The notes under the pieces were generated by a model, which was not told the DNA's origin, searched no databases, and saw only the letters and a list, made by a program, of their open reading frames with translations. Positions 52,350-61,055 of a stretch of DNA of 64,000 bases are shown piece by piece. The stretch's first letter is position 1. The number at the start of each line of letters is the position of its first letter. The position numbers and the translations under genes were made by a program. The DNA is from Terriglobus roseus (GTDB lineage: Bacteria > Acidobacteriota > Terriglobia > Terriglobales > Acidobacteriaceae). The stretch covers positions 4,402,001 to 4,466,000 of the forward strand of contig NZ_LT629690.1 of NCBI RefSeq assembly GCF_900102185.1. Reading direction: 5' to 3'.

Positions 52350-53884
52350 CAGCAGCGTCTGAGAGCCGATTCAGCCGCACCCTGCTTATTGTCGTTCTTA
52401 TTCTCACGGCAGCCAGCGCGCTTGCCTGGGGCCACTATCGTCCGCTTGATCAGGACGAATGGTTCGTCTTCCAGACGGACACAGTATCTTCCATCAGCAA
52501 GCTGGTAGAGGTTCAGCGACATTACCCCATCTCGCTGGACCCGCTCTTCTATCATCTGCTCGGACACGCCTCTACATCGCTCTTCGGTGCAACGGCATTT
52601 GCTATCCGCTTACCCTCGTTGCTTGGTTTTCTATTGATGCAGGTTTGCCTGTACTTTGTGGCGAAACGCATTGCAGGAAACTTCGCGGGATTTATTGCTG
52701 CCATTATCCCTGCTCTTACAGCAACGCTTTTTTACGCGCAGCAGGCGCGGCCTTACGGTGTTCTCCTGGGGCTCGGAGCGCTGTTATTGCTCGCCTATCA
52801 ACATGGCACGCGCGATCCGCAGCGTACCGGATGGTTGATTGCTCTTGCTGCATCACTGGCGCTTGCGTTGAACACGCACTACTTTGCGATTCTGCTACTG
52901 CTGCCGTTGTATACGGCGGAGCTGGTGCGCATCGTGCAGCGTCGTCGCATCGATTGGCCCATGTTCTTCGCCATTGCGATCGGGTCAGCAGGAGCGTTGC
53001 TCACGTTGCCGTTCCAAAAAGGCGCAGGAGAATTTCGTAAGCACTATTACAACGTGGGCAAGATCGGACTGCATGCCGTCACGCAGTCTTATCGCGCACT
53101 CTTTCTGAATTACACGCAGTATTCGTTGCGGGCGCAGCACATCCTCATCGTGCTTCTTGTGGTGGCGGCATTGGTTCTCGTCGGTGCAATCCTCGTTCGT
53201 TTTCGCGCGAACGATCCGACTGTACCGCTGGCTGAGAAGGCGTTCCTTTTGGTACTTGCGATACTTCCCTTCTTCGGCTTTCTGCTGGCGCGCTTCGTCA
53301 CGCATTCCATCGAGGTGCGTTACATCCTGCCGGCAATTCTGGGGCTTTCCGTTCTCATTGCAATTGCCATTACGCCAATTGAGCGCAACGCATTTCGTGC
53401 ACGTGCCCTGGTCGGAATTGTGCTGCTGCTACTTGTCGGCGCGGGCTTCTCACGTGCAGCAAATGCCCGACTGCAAAGACCATCGCTACAGATGTTGACG
53501 ATTGCGCACGCAGCGGCGCTCTCGGGTCCTATCTATATCCAGAACATGGGCCACTTCGATGAGTTAGGAAACGCGATTGCAGATCCTGCCGTGCGTAGCC
53601 GCATCGCGCTGGTTTACTCCGCACCGTTGGAGATTGCCCTCGCGCATCATGACACCCAGTCGCTCACAGCAGAACACATGCAACATTTCACGGGCTACCG
53701 TATCGAACAATACGAAGATCTCCGCAGCCAACCCGGCCCGCATTTAATGATCGTTTATCCCGGTAGCGGATGGGACTGGCTGGATTCAGCATTGGAACAA
53801 GACCACGCCACAATTACACCTCTAGGCCTCGCATTGGGTGGGGAATTCGTTTCCGTGGCGTTTTCGGCCAAGGAGAATCGTTGA
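52346..53884 (+). CDS. GT-C membrane glycosyltransferase (ArnT/PMT-like), first of two
   Basis: 512 residues with about eleven hydrophobic segments. The acidic motif in the first periplasmic loop, PLDQDEWFVFQTD, is the catalytic DE pattern of GT39/GT83-type enzymes, which use prenyl-phosphate sugars. YAQQARPYGVLLGLGALLLL follows in the next loops. The ATG overlaps the UbiA stop. Acceptor unknown. Confidence 0.85.
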   Translation: MTAASESRFSRTLLIVVLILTAASALAWGHYRPLDQDEWFVFQTDTVSSISKLVEVQRHYPISLDPLFYHLLGHASTSLFGATAFAIRLPSLLGFLLMQVCLYFVAKRIAGNFAGFIAAIIPALTATLFYAQQARPYGVLLGLGALLLLAYQHGTRDPQRTGWLIALAASLALALNTHYFAILLLLPLYTAELVRIVQRRRIDWPMFFAIAIGSAGALLTLPFQKGAGEFRKHYYNVGKIGLHAVTQSYRALFLNYTQYSLRAQHILIVLLVVAALVLVGAILVRFRANDPTVPLAEKAFLLVLAILPFFGFLLARFVTHSIEVRYILPAILGLSVLIAIAITPIERNAFRARALVGIVLLLLVGAGFSRAANARLQRPSLQMLTIAHAAALSGPIYIQNMGHFDELGNAIADPAVRSRIALVYSAPLEIALAHHDTQSLTAEHMQHFTGYRIEQYEDLRSQPGPHLMIVYPGSGWDWLDSALEQDHATITPLGLALGGEFVSVAFSAKENR

Positions 53885-55347
53885 AGAAAATTCAAGCTCT
53901 GTTAGTACTGCTCATCGCAAGCGTCTATGCGCTCTACTTCGTTCATCTCGGGGCGGACTTTCCCGCGTTTGTGCGTTGGAACGATTGGGCGCGCTACACC
54001 GATGAAGGATGGTATACATCCGCGGCAATTCAGCATGTGCTAACAGGGCGTTGGTATTTCCCAAGCGGATTTAACCCCGTTGTAGCACTTCCGGTGTGGC
54101 CCGCTCTCATGCGCTTGTGGTTTGCGATTGTTGGTTGCAGCATGGTTTCCGAGCGAGTTCTTGCCGTGCTTCTTATGGGGGGCTCGCTTTTGATGCTGTA
54201 CTCCCTGCTGCGCCGAACGGTGTCCGAAACTACGTGCATGATCGCAATCTTGCTCTTCCTGCTTTGTCCTTATAACTATGCATTCGCACGTATGGCCTTC
54301 CTTGAGCCTCTGGTGATCTTCCTGTTTTTCCTGGGCCTTTTTATTTGCACCCTGCGCTTATCTTCCTGGGTACGTGCAGCGGCCGTAGGAGTCGTTCTCT
54401 GCGCCATGCTGCTTACGAAGACCACAGCTCTCACTCTGGCGCCAGCCATGTTACTTTTCCTGATGGACTCGTGCAATCCTGGAGTCCCTCTTCGAACAAC
54501 AGTTCGTAATCCTTGTACACTTGCGATTCCGGGGCTAGCCATCGCGATAGCATCGCTGCTAATGGGAGCGTATTTCCTCTTGCTCGTTCGGCCGCACTAT
54601 ATCGCTGACTTCCGCAACATCTTCCACATCAATGCGTATCACGCTAATCTCCGTATTCTTCCGGAAAAACTAGCGATCGCATTAGCCGATCTTCGTGTTG
54701 TCGATCCGTATGTAGCGGTGCTTGTACTCGTACTGCTGCTGATGTCACTATGGTGGTTTCGCGACCTGTGGTCTCAGCCGTTGTTTCGTGCCTCTGCACT
54801 CGCTGTTGCATGCTACGTCTTCTACATTGGCTGGCATGGGTGGCTCTCACAGCGTTATTACGCTCCGTGCGCATTCCTGCTCACGTGCATGCTAGCTATT
54901 GGAGTGCAGCGGATGCAGCACTCCCGAGTTTGTTTTCCCATCTTCACGGTGGTGCTTGCTCTTGCGGCTATCATCATGACGATTTCCACCCTCCGCTGGA
55001 TCGCGCACCCCACATACACCTTTCGCGATGCGTCCCTTTCTATCGCTCGACACATGAAGGCGGATACCGGTGTGCCCACTGTTCTCGCGTCGCCTTCCAG
55101 TGACGACCTTGCTCTTTACTCCGGTATTCACACCTGGAATCCCACGTGGCCCACACAGAATTTAGATGTGCTTCTGCAGCAGAACCCTCTCGGATGGTAT
55201 GCGGCATGGGTACCGCAAGAGGCGTCTCTTTCACCTGCTATCACGAACCGTTACGATGCTCGAGAGATTGAGCGATGGACTGCGATGCCGGATGAGATTC
55301 ACCAGTATCTGGTGCTCTATCGTCTTACTCCACGCACAAGCAACTAA
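53881..55347 (+). CDS. GT-C membrane glycosyltransferase, second of two
   Basis: 488 residues from the TTG at 53881, whose last two bases begin the previous stop codon; AAGGAGA lies 5 nt upstream. About twelve hydrophobic segments; the first loop carries ARYTDEGWYTSAAIQHVLTG, with the DEGWY motif as probable catalytic site. KTTALTLAPAMLLFL is typical of GT39-like proteins. It forms an operon with the UbiA-like and first GT-C genes. Confidence 0.83.
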   Translation: MKKIQALLVLLIASVYALYFVHLGADFPAFVRWNDWARYTDEGWYTSAAIQHVLTGRWYFPSGFNPVVALPVWPALMRLWFAIVGCSMVSERVLAVLLMGGSLLMLYSLLRRTVSETTCMIAILLFLLCPYNYAFARMAFLEPLVIFLFFLGLFICTLRLSSWVRAAAVGVVLCAMLLTKTTALTLAPAMLLFLMDSCNPGVPLRTTVRNPCTLAIPGLAIAIASLLMGAYFLLLVRPHYIADFRNIFHINAYHANLRILPEKLAIALADLRVVDPYVAVLVLVLLLMSLWWFRDLWSQPLFRASALAVACYVFYIGWHGWLSQRYYAPCAFLLTCMLAIGVQRMQHSRVCFPIFTVVLALAAIIMTISTLRWIAHPTYTFRDASLSIARHMKADTGVPTVLASPSSDDLALYSGIHTWNPTWPTQNLDVLLQQNPLGWYAAWVPQEASLSPAITNRYDAREIERWTAMPDEIHQYLVLYRLTPRTSN

Positions 55348-55391
55348 AAGTGCCGTAAGATTTGCGTGAACAACGCTGTCTGACCAAATTA

Positions 55392-55423
55392 CAAAAGCCC
55401 CGGCGATTTGCCGGGGCTTTTTG
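55392..55423. terminator. Bidirectional terminator between the GT-C operon and clpB
   Basis: AAAAGCCCCGGC (55393-55404) pairs with GCCGGGGCTTTT (55410-55421), 5-nt loop, T-run to both sides. Confidence 0.93.
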
Positions 55424-55435
55424 CTTCCGTTGAGT

Positions 55436-58081
55436 TCAGGCTGTAGTTGGTAGATCCGCGGGTTCCGATGTGTGCCCCGTGACGTTGAAGGCGAGATTCT
55501 GCCCTGCGGCTTCCACGCGAACGTGATCGCCATGACGAACTTCGCCGTTCAGGATCTTGATCGCCAATGGATCTTGCACAAGCCGCTGAATTGCACGCTT
55601 CAACGGTCGCGCACCATAGGCTCGGTCGTATCCCGTTGCGAAGACCAGATGCCGTGCTTCCGGCGTCAGTTCCAGCGTGATCTTACGATCCTTCAGCAGG
55701 TTCTCCAGCTCATGCAAACGCAGATCAATGATGTGTGTCAGTTGATCCTCGCCCAGCGCATGGAAGACAACAATGTCGTCCACACGGTTCAGGAACTCCG
55801 GACGGAAGTGCTTTTTCAACTCGTCCAGCACACGTTGCTTCGCATCGTCAAAGCCCTGCGGACCTTCAGCCCACGCGGTCGTCAGAGCATTCGCACCAAT
55901 GTTGCTCGTCAGAATCAGCACAGTGTTTTTGAAGTCCACCGTACGTCCTTTGCTGTCGGTCAGACGGCCGTCATCCAATACCTGCAGCAGCACGTTGAAC
56001 ACATCCGGATGTGCTTTTTCGATTTCATCGAACAACACAACCGAATAAGGCCGACGGCGCACTGCTTCGGTGAGTTGACCGCCTTCATCAAAGCCCACAT
56101 ATCCCGGAGGCGCGCCAATTAAGCGTGCCACGGCGTGCTTCTCCATGTACTCGCTCATGTCGATGCGCACCATCGCCTGATCGTCATCGAACAGGAACTC
56201 AGCAAGTGCACGCGCCGTCTCTGTCTTGCCTACGCCTGTGGGCCCAAGGAAGATGAACGAACCAATCGGCCGCTTCGGATCGCTGAGACCTGCGCGCGAA
56301 CGACGAATAGCATTTGCAACCACGACCAATGCTTCGTCTTGGCCAATGACGCGCTCTTGCAGACGCTTCTCCATCTGCACCAGCTTCTGCACTTCGCCTT
56401 CGAGCATCTTGCTGACGGGGATGCCGGTCCACCGCGAAACAATCTCCGCAATGTCCTCTTCATCCACTTCTTCCTTCAGCATGCGCGCAGACGCACCGGC
56501 CTTGATGGCATCCTGCTCGCCTTCCAGCGACTTCAGTTCTGCTTCAGCCTTTGGCAGATCGCCATACTGAATCGCAGCAGCACGTTCGTAGTTGCCGCGA
56601 CGCGTCTGATCCTCTGCTTCGAACCGCAGGTTCTCTACCTGTTTCTTTAGATCGGTGATGCGACCGATAGCATCGCGCTCATGCTGCCACTTCGCACGCA
56701 GGCCACTTGCCTTCTCGTTAAGTTCGGCGAGTTCGCGCTCCACATCTTCGAGGCGAGCCCTGCTGTTGTCATCTGTCTCGCGCGCAAGAGCCGTCTTCTC
56801 AATCTGAAGACTCATCACGCGACGATCAATCGCATCGATCTCTTCAGGAACTGAGCCGATTTGGATTGCCAGCGAAGCCGCGGCCTCGTCCACAAGGTCA
56901 ATTGCCTTGTCCGGCAGAAAGCGATCGCTGATGTAGCGATGCGAAAGCTCTGCCGCAGCAATAATGGCGGAGTCCTTGATGCGCACATTGTGATGCGCCT
57001 CATACTTCTCTTTCAATCCCCGCAGGATGGCGATGGTGTCCTCAACATTCGGCTCGCCCACATACACCTGCTGGAAGCGACGTTCCAGGGCCGCATCTTT
57101 TTCGATGTACTTGCGGAACTCATTTAGCGTGGTCGCACCAATCGCACGCAGCTCACCGCGGGCCAGCGCAGGCTTCAGCATGTTGCTTGCGTCGACAGCA
57201 CCTTCGCTCGCACCCGCACCAACAAGAGTATGAAGCTCGTCAATGAACAGAATGATCTGTCCATGCGACTCCTCAATCTCCTTTAGCATGGCCTTCAAAC
57301 GCTCTTCAAACTCACCGCGATACTTAGCACCGGCAAGCATGCTCGCCAGATCGAGCGACACAACGCGCTTATCCTTCAACGATTCAGGAACGTCACCGCT
57401 CACGATCCGGCGAGCCAGTCCTTCCACAATCGCAGTCTTACCCACGCCTGGTTCGCCGATAAGAACGGGGTTGTTCTTCGTACGACGCGAAAGCACCTGC
57501 ACCACACGACGAATCTCTTCATCGCGGCCAATGACGGGGTCCAAACGGCCTTCGCGTGCCTGCTTGGTTACATCTTTGCCGTACTTCTCCAGCGCCTGGA
57601 ACTTGCCCTCAGGATTCTGGTCCGTCACACGCTGTGTTCCACGTACGCTGGTCAGCGCCTTCAGAATTGCGTCATGCGTCGCGCCTAGCGCGCTCAATGC
57701 GTCACGCGTCGGGTCGCCCTTTTGCTGCGCCAATGCCAACAGAAGATGTTCGGTTGAAACAAACTCATCCTTAAAGTTGTCGGCTTCCTTAAATGCCTGC
57801 TCCAGCACCTTCGACAGTGCCGCTCCAGCATTGGGATTTTGCTGCGCGCCCTGAATCTTCGGCAACCGCTCAATCGCGGCATTCACACTCGTCAACAACT
57901 GCTGCGCCGGCACGCCGATTTTTTCTAACACCGGCAGCACAATACCTTCACGGTCTTCCAGCAGAGCCGCCAACAGGTGCAGCGGCATCACCTCTGGATT
58001 GCCATACTCCGCGGCCATCTGCCCGGCGGCTTGCACTGCCTCCTGGCTCTTGACCGTCATCTTGTCCCACTTGATTGCCAT
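55436..58081 (-). CDS. clpB: ATP-dependent disaggregase ClpB
   Basis: 881 residues, slightly longer than E. coli ClpB. N-terminal Clp repeats ([20 protein letters not shown]), NBD1 with [18 protein letters not shown], a coiled-coil middle domain (about 410-525) and NBD2 with [20 protein letters not shown]. The Tyr-containing pore-loop motif [16 protein letters not shown] is present. It rescues aggregated proteins with DnaK. Its 5' neighbour hsp20 is on the same strand but separated by a terminator. Confidence 0.97.
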   Translation of the reverse strand: MAIKWDKMTVKSQEAVQAAGQMAAEYGNPEVMPLHLLAALLEDREGIVLPVLEKIGVPAQQLLTSVNAAIERLPKIQGAQQNPNAGAALSKVLEQAFKEADNFKDEFVSTEHLLLALAQQKGDPTRDALSALGATHDAILKALTSVRGTQRVTDQNPEGKFQALEKYGKDVTKQAREGRLDPVIGRDEEIRRVVQVLSRRTKNNPVLIGEPGVGKTAIVEGLARRIVSGDVPESLKDKRVVSLDLASMLAGAKYRGEFEERLKAMLKEIEESHGQIILFIDELHTLVGAGASEGAVDASNMLKPALARGELRAIGATTLNEFRKYIEKDAALERRFQQVYVGEPNVEDTIAILRGLKEKYEAHHNVRIKDSAIIAAAELSHRYISDRFLPDKAIDLVDEAAASLAIQIGSVPEEIDAIDRRVMSLQIEKTALARETDDNSRARLEDVERELAELNEKASGLRAKWQHERDAIGRITDLKKQVENLRFEAEDQTRRGNYERAAAIQYGDLPKAEAELKSLEGEQDAIKAGASARMLKEEVDEEDIAEIVSRWTGIPVSKMLEGEVQKLVQMEKRLQERVIGQDEALVVVANAIRRSRAGLSDPKRPIGSFIFLGPTGVGKTETARALAEFLFDDDQAMVRIDMSEYMEKHAVARLIGAPPGYVGFDEGGQLTEAVRRRPYSVVLFDEIEKAHPDVFNVLLQVLDDGRLTDSKGRTVDFKNTVLILTSNIGANALTTAWAEGPQGFDDAKQRVLDELKKHFRPEFLNRVDDIVVFHALGEDQLTHIIDLRLHELENLLKDRKITLELTPEARHLVFATGYDRAYGARPLKRAIQRLVQDPLAIKILNGEVRHGDHVRVEAAGQNLAFNVTGHTSEPADLPTTA

Positions 58082-58126
58082 CCCCTGACTCCTGTTACTC
58101 GAAATACTAGTGCGTTACCTTCTCCT

Positions 58127-58163
58127 GAAAAACGGGGTTGCCGGGACAATTCACGGCAACCCC
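58127..58163 (-). terminator. Terminator between hsp20 and clpB
   Basis: GGGGTTGCCG (58134-58143) pairs with CGGCAACCCC (58154-58163). On the minus strand the stem is followed by GTTTTTC. It separates the hsp20 transcript from clpB. Confidence 0.85.
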
Positions 58164-58217
58164 ACAGCACTCAACGCGACCTGCTCACCTCCGCGGAGTG
58201 CAAACTGCATCGCCGTC

Positions 58218-58724
58218 TTACGCGGCCTTCTGTTCGGCTGAGGCAGGCTGGTTTTCCTTTGCCTCAATCTGATTTGCAACGACGGCAACCTTGATCTGTT
58301 TTGGCTGTGAGGCTGCCTTTTTCGGCAGCTCAATCACCAACACGCCGTTGTCGCTCTGCGCAGTCACCTGCTCCGTGTCCACCGATTGGGGCAGGGTAAA
58401 GCTGCGAGTGAACGATCCAAACCGGCGTTCGATGCGACGGAAGTTCTCTTCCTTCTGCTCGCCAGCCAAGGCGCGTTCGCCCTTCACGGTCAGCACGTTG
58501 TTTTCCACGCGCACATCCACATCCTCCGGCTTAATGCCGGGGATCTCGAAGGTCAGCGCCAGTTTCTGCGCGTCCTCATAGATGTCTACCGCCGGAACGA
58601 AAGAGCCAGACTGCAGGCTCTCGCCCTCCGTCGCTTGTGGGCGGGAGAAGTCATGAAAGATGGAATTCAGCCGGTTCTGCAGTGCGGCTACATCCGAAAA
58701 CGGTGTGAAACGGGTGATCGTCAT
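58218..58724 (-). CDS. Small heat-shock protein Hsp20
   Basis: 168 residues. The alpha-crystallin domain (about residues 44-135) includes VPAVDIYEDAQKLALTFEIPG, VRVENNVLTVKGERALAG, RRIERRFGSFTRSFTLP and the C-terminal NGVLVIELPKK. An extended Ala/Gln/Lys-rich tail of about 30 residues follows. It holds unfolded proteins for ClpB/DnaK. The promoter region carries a 21-bp palindrome (58791-58811). Confidence 0.95.
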   Translation of the reverse strand: MTITRFTPFSDVAALQNRLNSIFHDFSRPQATEGESLQSGSFVPAVDIYEDAQKLALTFEIPGIKPEDVDVRVENNVLTVKGERALAGEQKEENFRRIERRFGSFTRSFTLPQSVDTEQVTAQSDNGVLVIELPKKAASQPKQIKVAVVANQIEAKENQPASAEQKAA

Positions 58725-58790
58725 TCTCTATCTCCTTGAACCTGCATATCTTATGAGGCCATACCCGTTAGGAGGGCAGCCCAGCCTCTG

Positions 58791-58811
58791 TACTATCTGA
58801 TGCAGATAGTA
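58791..58811. promoter_or_regulatory. 21-bp palindrome in the hsp20 promoter
   Basis: TACTATCTG-ATG-CAGATAGTA is perfectly symmetric. It lies just downstream of a TATAAT box read on the minus strand (58826-58831), so it would cover the start of transcription. It is not the CIRCE element (TTAGCACTC-N9-GAGTGCTAA). A second GATGCAGAT copy lies at 58819-58827. Confidence 0.65.
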
Positions 58812-58825
58812 GCATGAAGATGCAG

Positions 58826-58831
58826 ATTATA
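58826..58831 (-). promoter_or_regulatory. -10 box of the hsp20 promoter
   Basis: TATAAT on the minus strand, about 100 bp upstream of the hsp20 ATG. The -35 region does not match TTGACA; another sigma factor or activator may be used. Confidence 0.45.
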
Positions 58832-58856
58832 TGAGCGCGATACGCTCACATATAGA

Positions 58857-58897
58857 GAAAATTTTAACGGCTGGCAGTCCTGAATTACTGCCAGCCG
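58857..58897 (-). terminator. Terminator after the small His-rich gene
   Basis: CGGCTGGCAGT (58868-58878) pairs with ACTGCCAGCCG (58887-58897), 8-nt loop. On the minus strand TTAAAATTTTC follows. It lies about 30 bp past the stop of the gene at 58926. Confidence 0.8.
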
Positions 58898-58925
58898 CCA
58901 CATCCCCGGGGAAGGTTCTCGTTTA

Positions 58926-59132
58926 CTACAGCTTGAAGATGGAGTTGGAAAACGGGGTTGCCGGTGGGGGGGTGTCCTTGTCGTACTGGATGGGGGCAAA
59001 AGGACGCTCGCCCTGCGTGTGATCGCCCTCTTCATGTTTGGTGGCGGTCACGGTGTGCAGAGAGTTATGTTTTTTGCCGATCTTGCGCGACAGATGGTTG
59101 TGGTTGGAAGAGCCGTGCGAGAGAAAGCTCAT
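58926..59132 (-). CDS. Small His-rich hypothetical protein, 68 aa
   Basis: The ATG at 59132 has an excellent ribosome site (TTAGGAGGT, 7 nt upstream) and the gene is followed by a good terminator, which together make it real. The N-terminal half is rich in His, Ser and Lys (HGSSNHNHLSRKIGKKHNSLH), the middle is charged and the C-terminus Pro/Phe-containing. No signal peptide or membrane helix. I do not know the family; metal or nucleic acid binding is only a guess. Confidence 0.7.
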   Translation of the reverse strand: MSFLSHGSSNHNHLSRKIGKKHNSLHTVTATKHEEGDHTQGERPFAPIQYDKDTPPPATPFSNSIFKL

Positions 59133-59353
59133 GGGGATACCTCCTAACGTCCTCGAACTACGTCAGAGGTGCTCGTCTGGAGCGGGTCCAAGAGGGTGCG
59201 GTCGAGAGCGGCAATACCAACCGGGGTCGGCCAGGCCCAGAGGGGCGGGCTGAAGGCGAATGACACCTCCCTGCCGCGCAGCATACGCCTGCCGCGCGAT
59301 AATCGGCAAGCTGCCGTCTGCTATTTTCAGACTTTTGCAGGGTGTTGATATCA

Positions 59354-60910
59354 CTACTTCGGGCTGGTCAGGGAATCCTTCTTCACCTTCACGACGAAAT
59401 ACGTAAAGGTCCCACCGTCAGGGATGATCAGCTGGTGGGCAATCTCCGGATCAATGTGGGCTACCGCTCCTGCCTTCATCACCTTGGAAACACCGCCAAC
59501 TACGGCGGTACCCTTCTGCTCGCCGGGAGCGGTGGTTCTCGCGTTCTCCAGGTGCCCTCCGCTTACCAGCGTTGCTTCACCTGCAACAGCAACGAACACA
59601 TCCACCCAATCGCGGTGCTGTTCTGCTTCGCCTGTCTTCACGCGTGTCGTGATGCCTAGGCTGTGATTTCCATAACCGCCGAGCGGTTGTGGATATACGC
59701 CCATCTCGGCCTTTGCAGCGTCTGCGGTGGTGGCTTTGGTCCAGTTCTGCATCTGCTGATCGGTGAATACTTCCGCGGCGGTGAAGGGTTCGCCAGCCAG
59801 CTTGATCGTGTCTTTCTTTCGAAAGCCTGCGATGCGATGAAACGTCAGGTAGTTTGCATCGTGAAAACTGTGCGCTGCACCCTGGTCATCGTCGAAAGCC
59901 GTGCGCGAGGCCACGATGATGTCGCTGCCATCGAACTGCCAATCGACGTATTGAAAGCCGTGCACACGCGACTCGGGGTGGTGCAGCACAATCTCACGTG
60001 GTGTCCAGTGCGTCAGGTCTGGCGAACTCATCAGGGCTAGTGTGTTTCGCACACTCGCAGGCGAGCTCACGGCCATGGGCTCTCCTGGCAGCGCGGGGTT
60101 TGACAGGGTCCAGTACAGCTTCGACACAGGATCGAAGCGAATGGAAAACTTCGTTGCGCCGCCGGGAAAGGCCATGAAGCGATCCAGCTTCATGCTGTGT
60201 TCCGCCAACTTCAGCACGGCAGCCCGCGACGCGTTGTTCACGCGCAGAATGTCCAGCATCGAGCCATCACGATCGACCACGGCGTTGCCTTCCAGCCACG
60301 TATCACCGAAGTCGCCTACTGGGAATGACAGCCGATCTGCCATCGTCCAGCTCGTGGGCTTCGTAAGGTCACTGTCTACCGATGCCCACATCAGGAACGC
60401 CTGGAAGGAACCCCACGGACCTTTGGGGTGGTATTCAAATGCCCGGTAGATCTTGCCGTCATGAACTACGACTGGCACTGGCGCTGTGTGGTATCCCGTG
60501 TCTTCCGTGAGGAAGTGGGGGTCGCTCCAGGTTTTGCCATTGTCGTCTGACTCACGGATGACGATCCGACCGTACTCGTAGCTGGTTCCCATCAGGTAGA
60601 TGTGGTTTTTCAGCACAAATAGGTTCGACCAAAACTGATCGTTTACTTCGGCGACCTTCGTCCAGGTCGCACCACGGTCATGGGAAAGAAAGATTCGCGA
60701 TACGGCGGATACCGTGCTGGTGGACCCGGGGCCGAACAGGTCATGCGAAGCGACGTAGTCACCATTCGGCGCAATGACGATCGAAGGGGAGCCGATATAT
60801 TCGCGACTTGCAGGCGGTTGGTGGTCAATGACCACGCCCGGTACCTTTTGGCCAAAGAGGTTGGCGCTCAGGGAAAGAAAGGCAAGCAGGGCGCAGGTAC
60901 GGAATCGCAT
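59354..60910 (-). CDS. Exported sialidase-like beta-propeller protein with C-terminal cupin domain
   Basis: 518 residues. A signal peptide (MRFRTCALLAFLSLSANLFG) precedes a six-bladed propeller with Asp-box motifs (SHDRGATWTKVAE, SDDNGKTWSDP), about residues 25-385. Residues about 400-518 form a cupin barrel (EAEQHRDWVDVFVAVAGEATLV, PEIAHQLIIPDGGTFTYFVV). The Asp, Arg and Tyr set of true sialidases was not confirmed. The fusion suggests sugar binding by the propeller and a metal-dependent step or binding in the cupin. Confidence 0.83.
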   Translation of the reverse strand: MRFRTCALLAFLSLSANLFGQKVPGVVIDHQPPASREYIGSPSIVIAPNGDYVASHDLFGPGSTSTVSAVSRIFLSHDRGATWTKVAEVNDQFWSNLFVLKNHIYLMGTSYEYGRIVIRESDDNGKTWSDPHFLTEDTGYHTAPVPVVVHDGKIYRAFEYHPKGPWGSFQAFLMWASVDSDLTKPTSWTMADRLSFPVGDFGDTWLEGNAVVDRDGSMLDILRVNNASRAAVLKLAEHSMKLDRFMAFPGGATKFSIRFDPVSKLYWTLSNPALPGEPMAVSSPASVRNTLALMSSPDLTHWTPREIVLHHPESRVHGFQYVDWQFDGSDIIVASRTAFDDDQGAAHSFHDANYLTFHRIAGFRKKDTIKLAGEPFTAAEVFTDQQMQNWTKATTADAAKAEMGVYPQPLGGYGNHSLGITTRVKTGEAEQHRDWVDVFVAVAGEATLVSGGHLENARTTAPGEQKGTAVVGGVSKVMKAGAVAHIDPEIAHQLIIPDGGTFTYFVVKVKKDSLTSPK

Positions 60911-60930
60911 GACCGCTCCTCAACAAATAA

Positions 60931-60957
60931 GCGGCTCTCTTTTTTGAAGAGAGCCGC
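60931..60957 (-). terminator. Hairpin between hslU and the sialidase-like gene
   Basis: GCGGCTCTCTT (60931-60941) pairs with AAGAGAGCCGC (60947-60957). On the minus strand TTATTTGTT follows. It lies about 100 bp downstream of the hslU stop and probably ends the hslVU transcript. Confidence 0.65.
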
Positions 60958-61055
60958 CGCATGCAGACATTAGAAGAAGGGTATCGTTCCACCTGAGCTA
61001 GAGCCAGCGTTAGCGGTACAAAGCTGTACTAACTGGTTTCTGTAAGCTCCGACGG

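Noticed and set aside
58129-58964. 16-bp direct repeat AAAACGGGGTTGCCGG at 58129 and 58949
   Set aside because: One copy is part of the hsp20 terminator and the other lies in the coding region of the small His-rich gene; no element boundaries or other signs of mobility are seen.
59133-59353. Possible gene in the 220-bp gap
   Set aside because: Frames there lack a ribosome site and family features; the gap probably holds the promoter of the small His-rich gene.
60958-61055. Possible tRNA or small RNA in the gap after hslU
   Set aside because: No cloverleaf, T-loop GTTCGA-type motif or CCA end; only the hairpin at 60931-60957 stands out.
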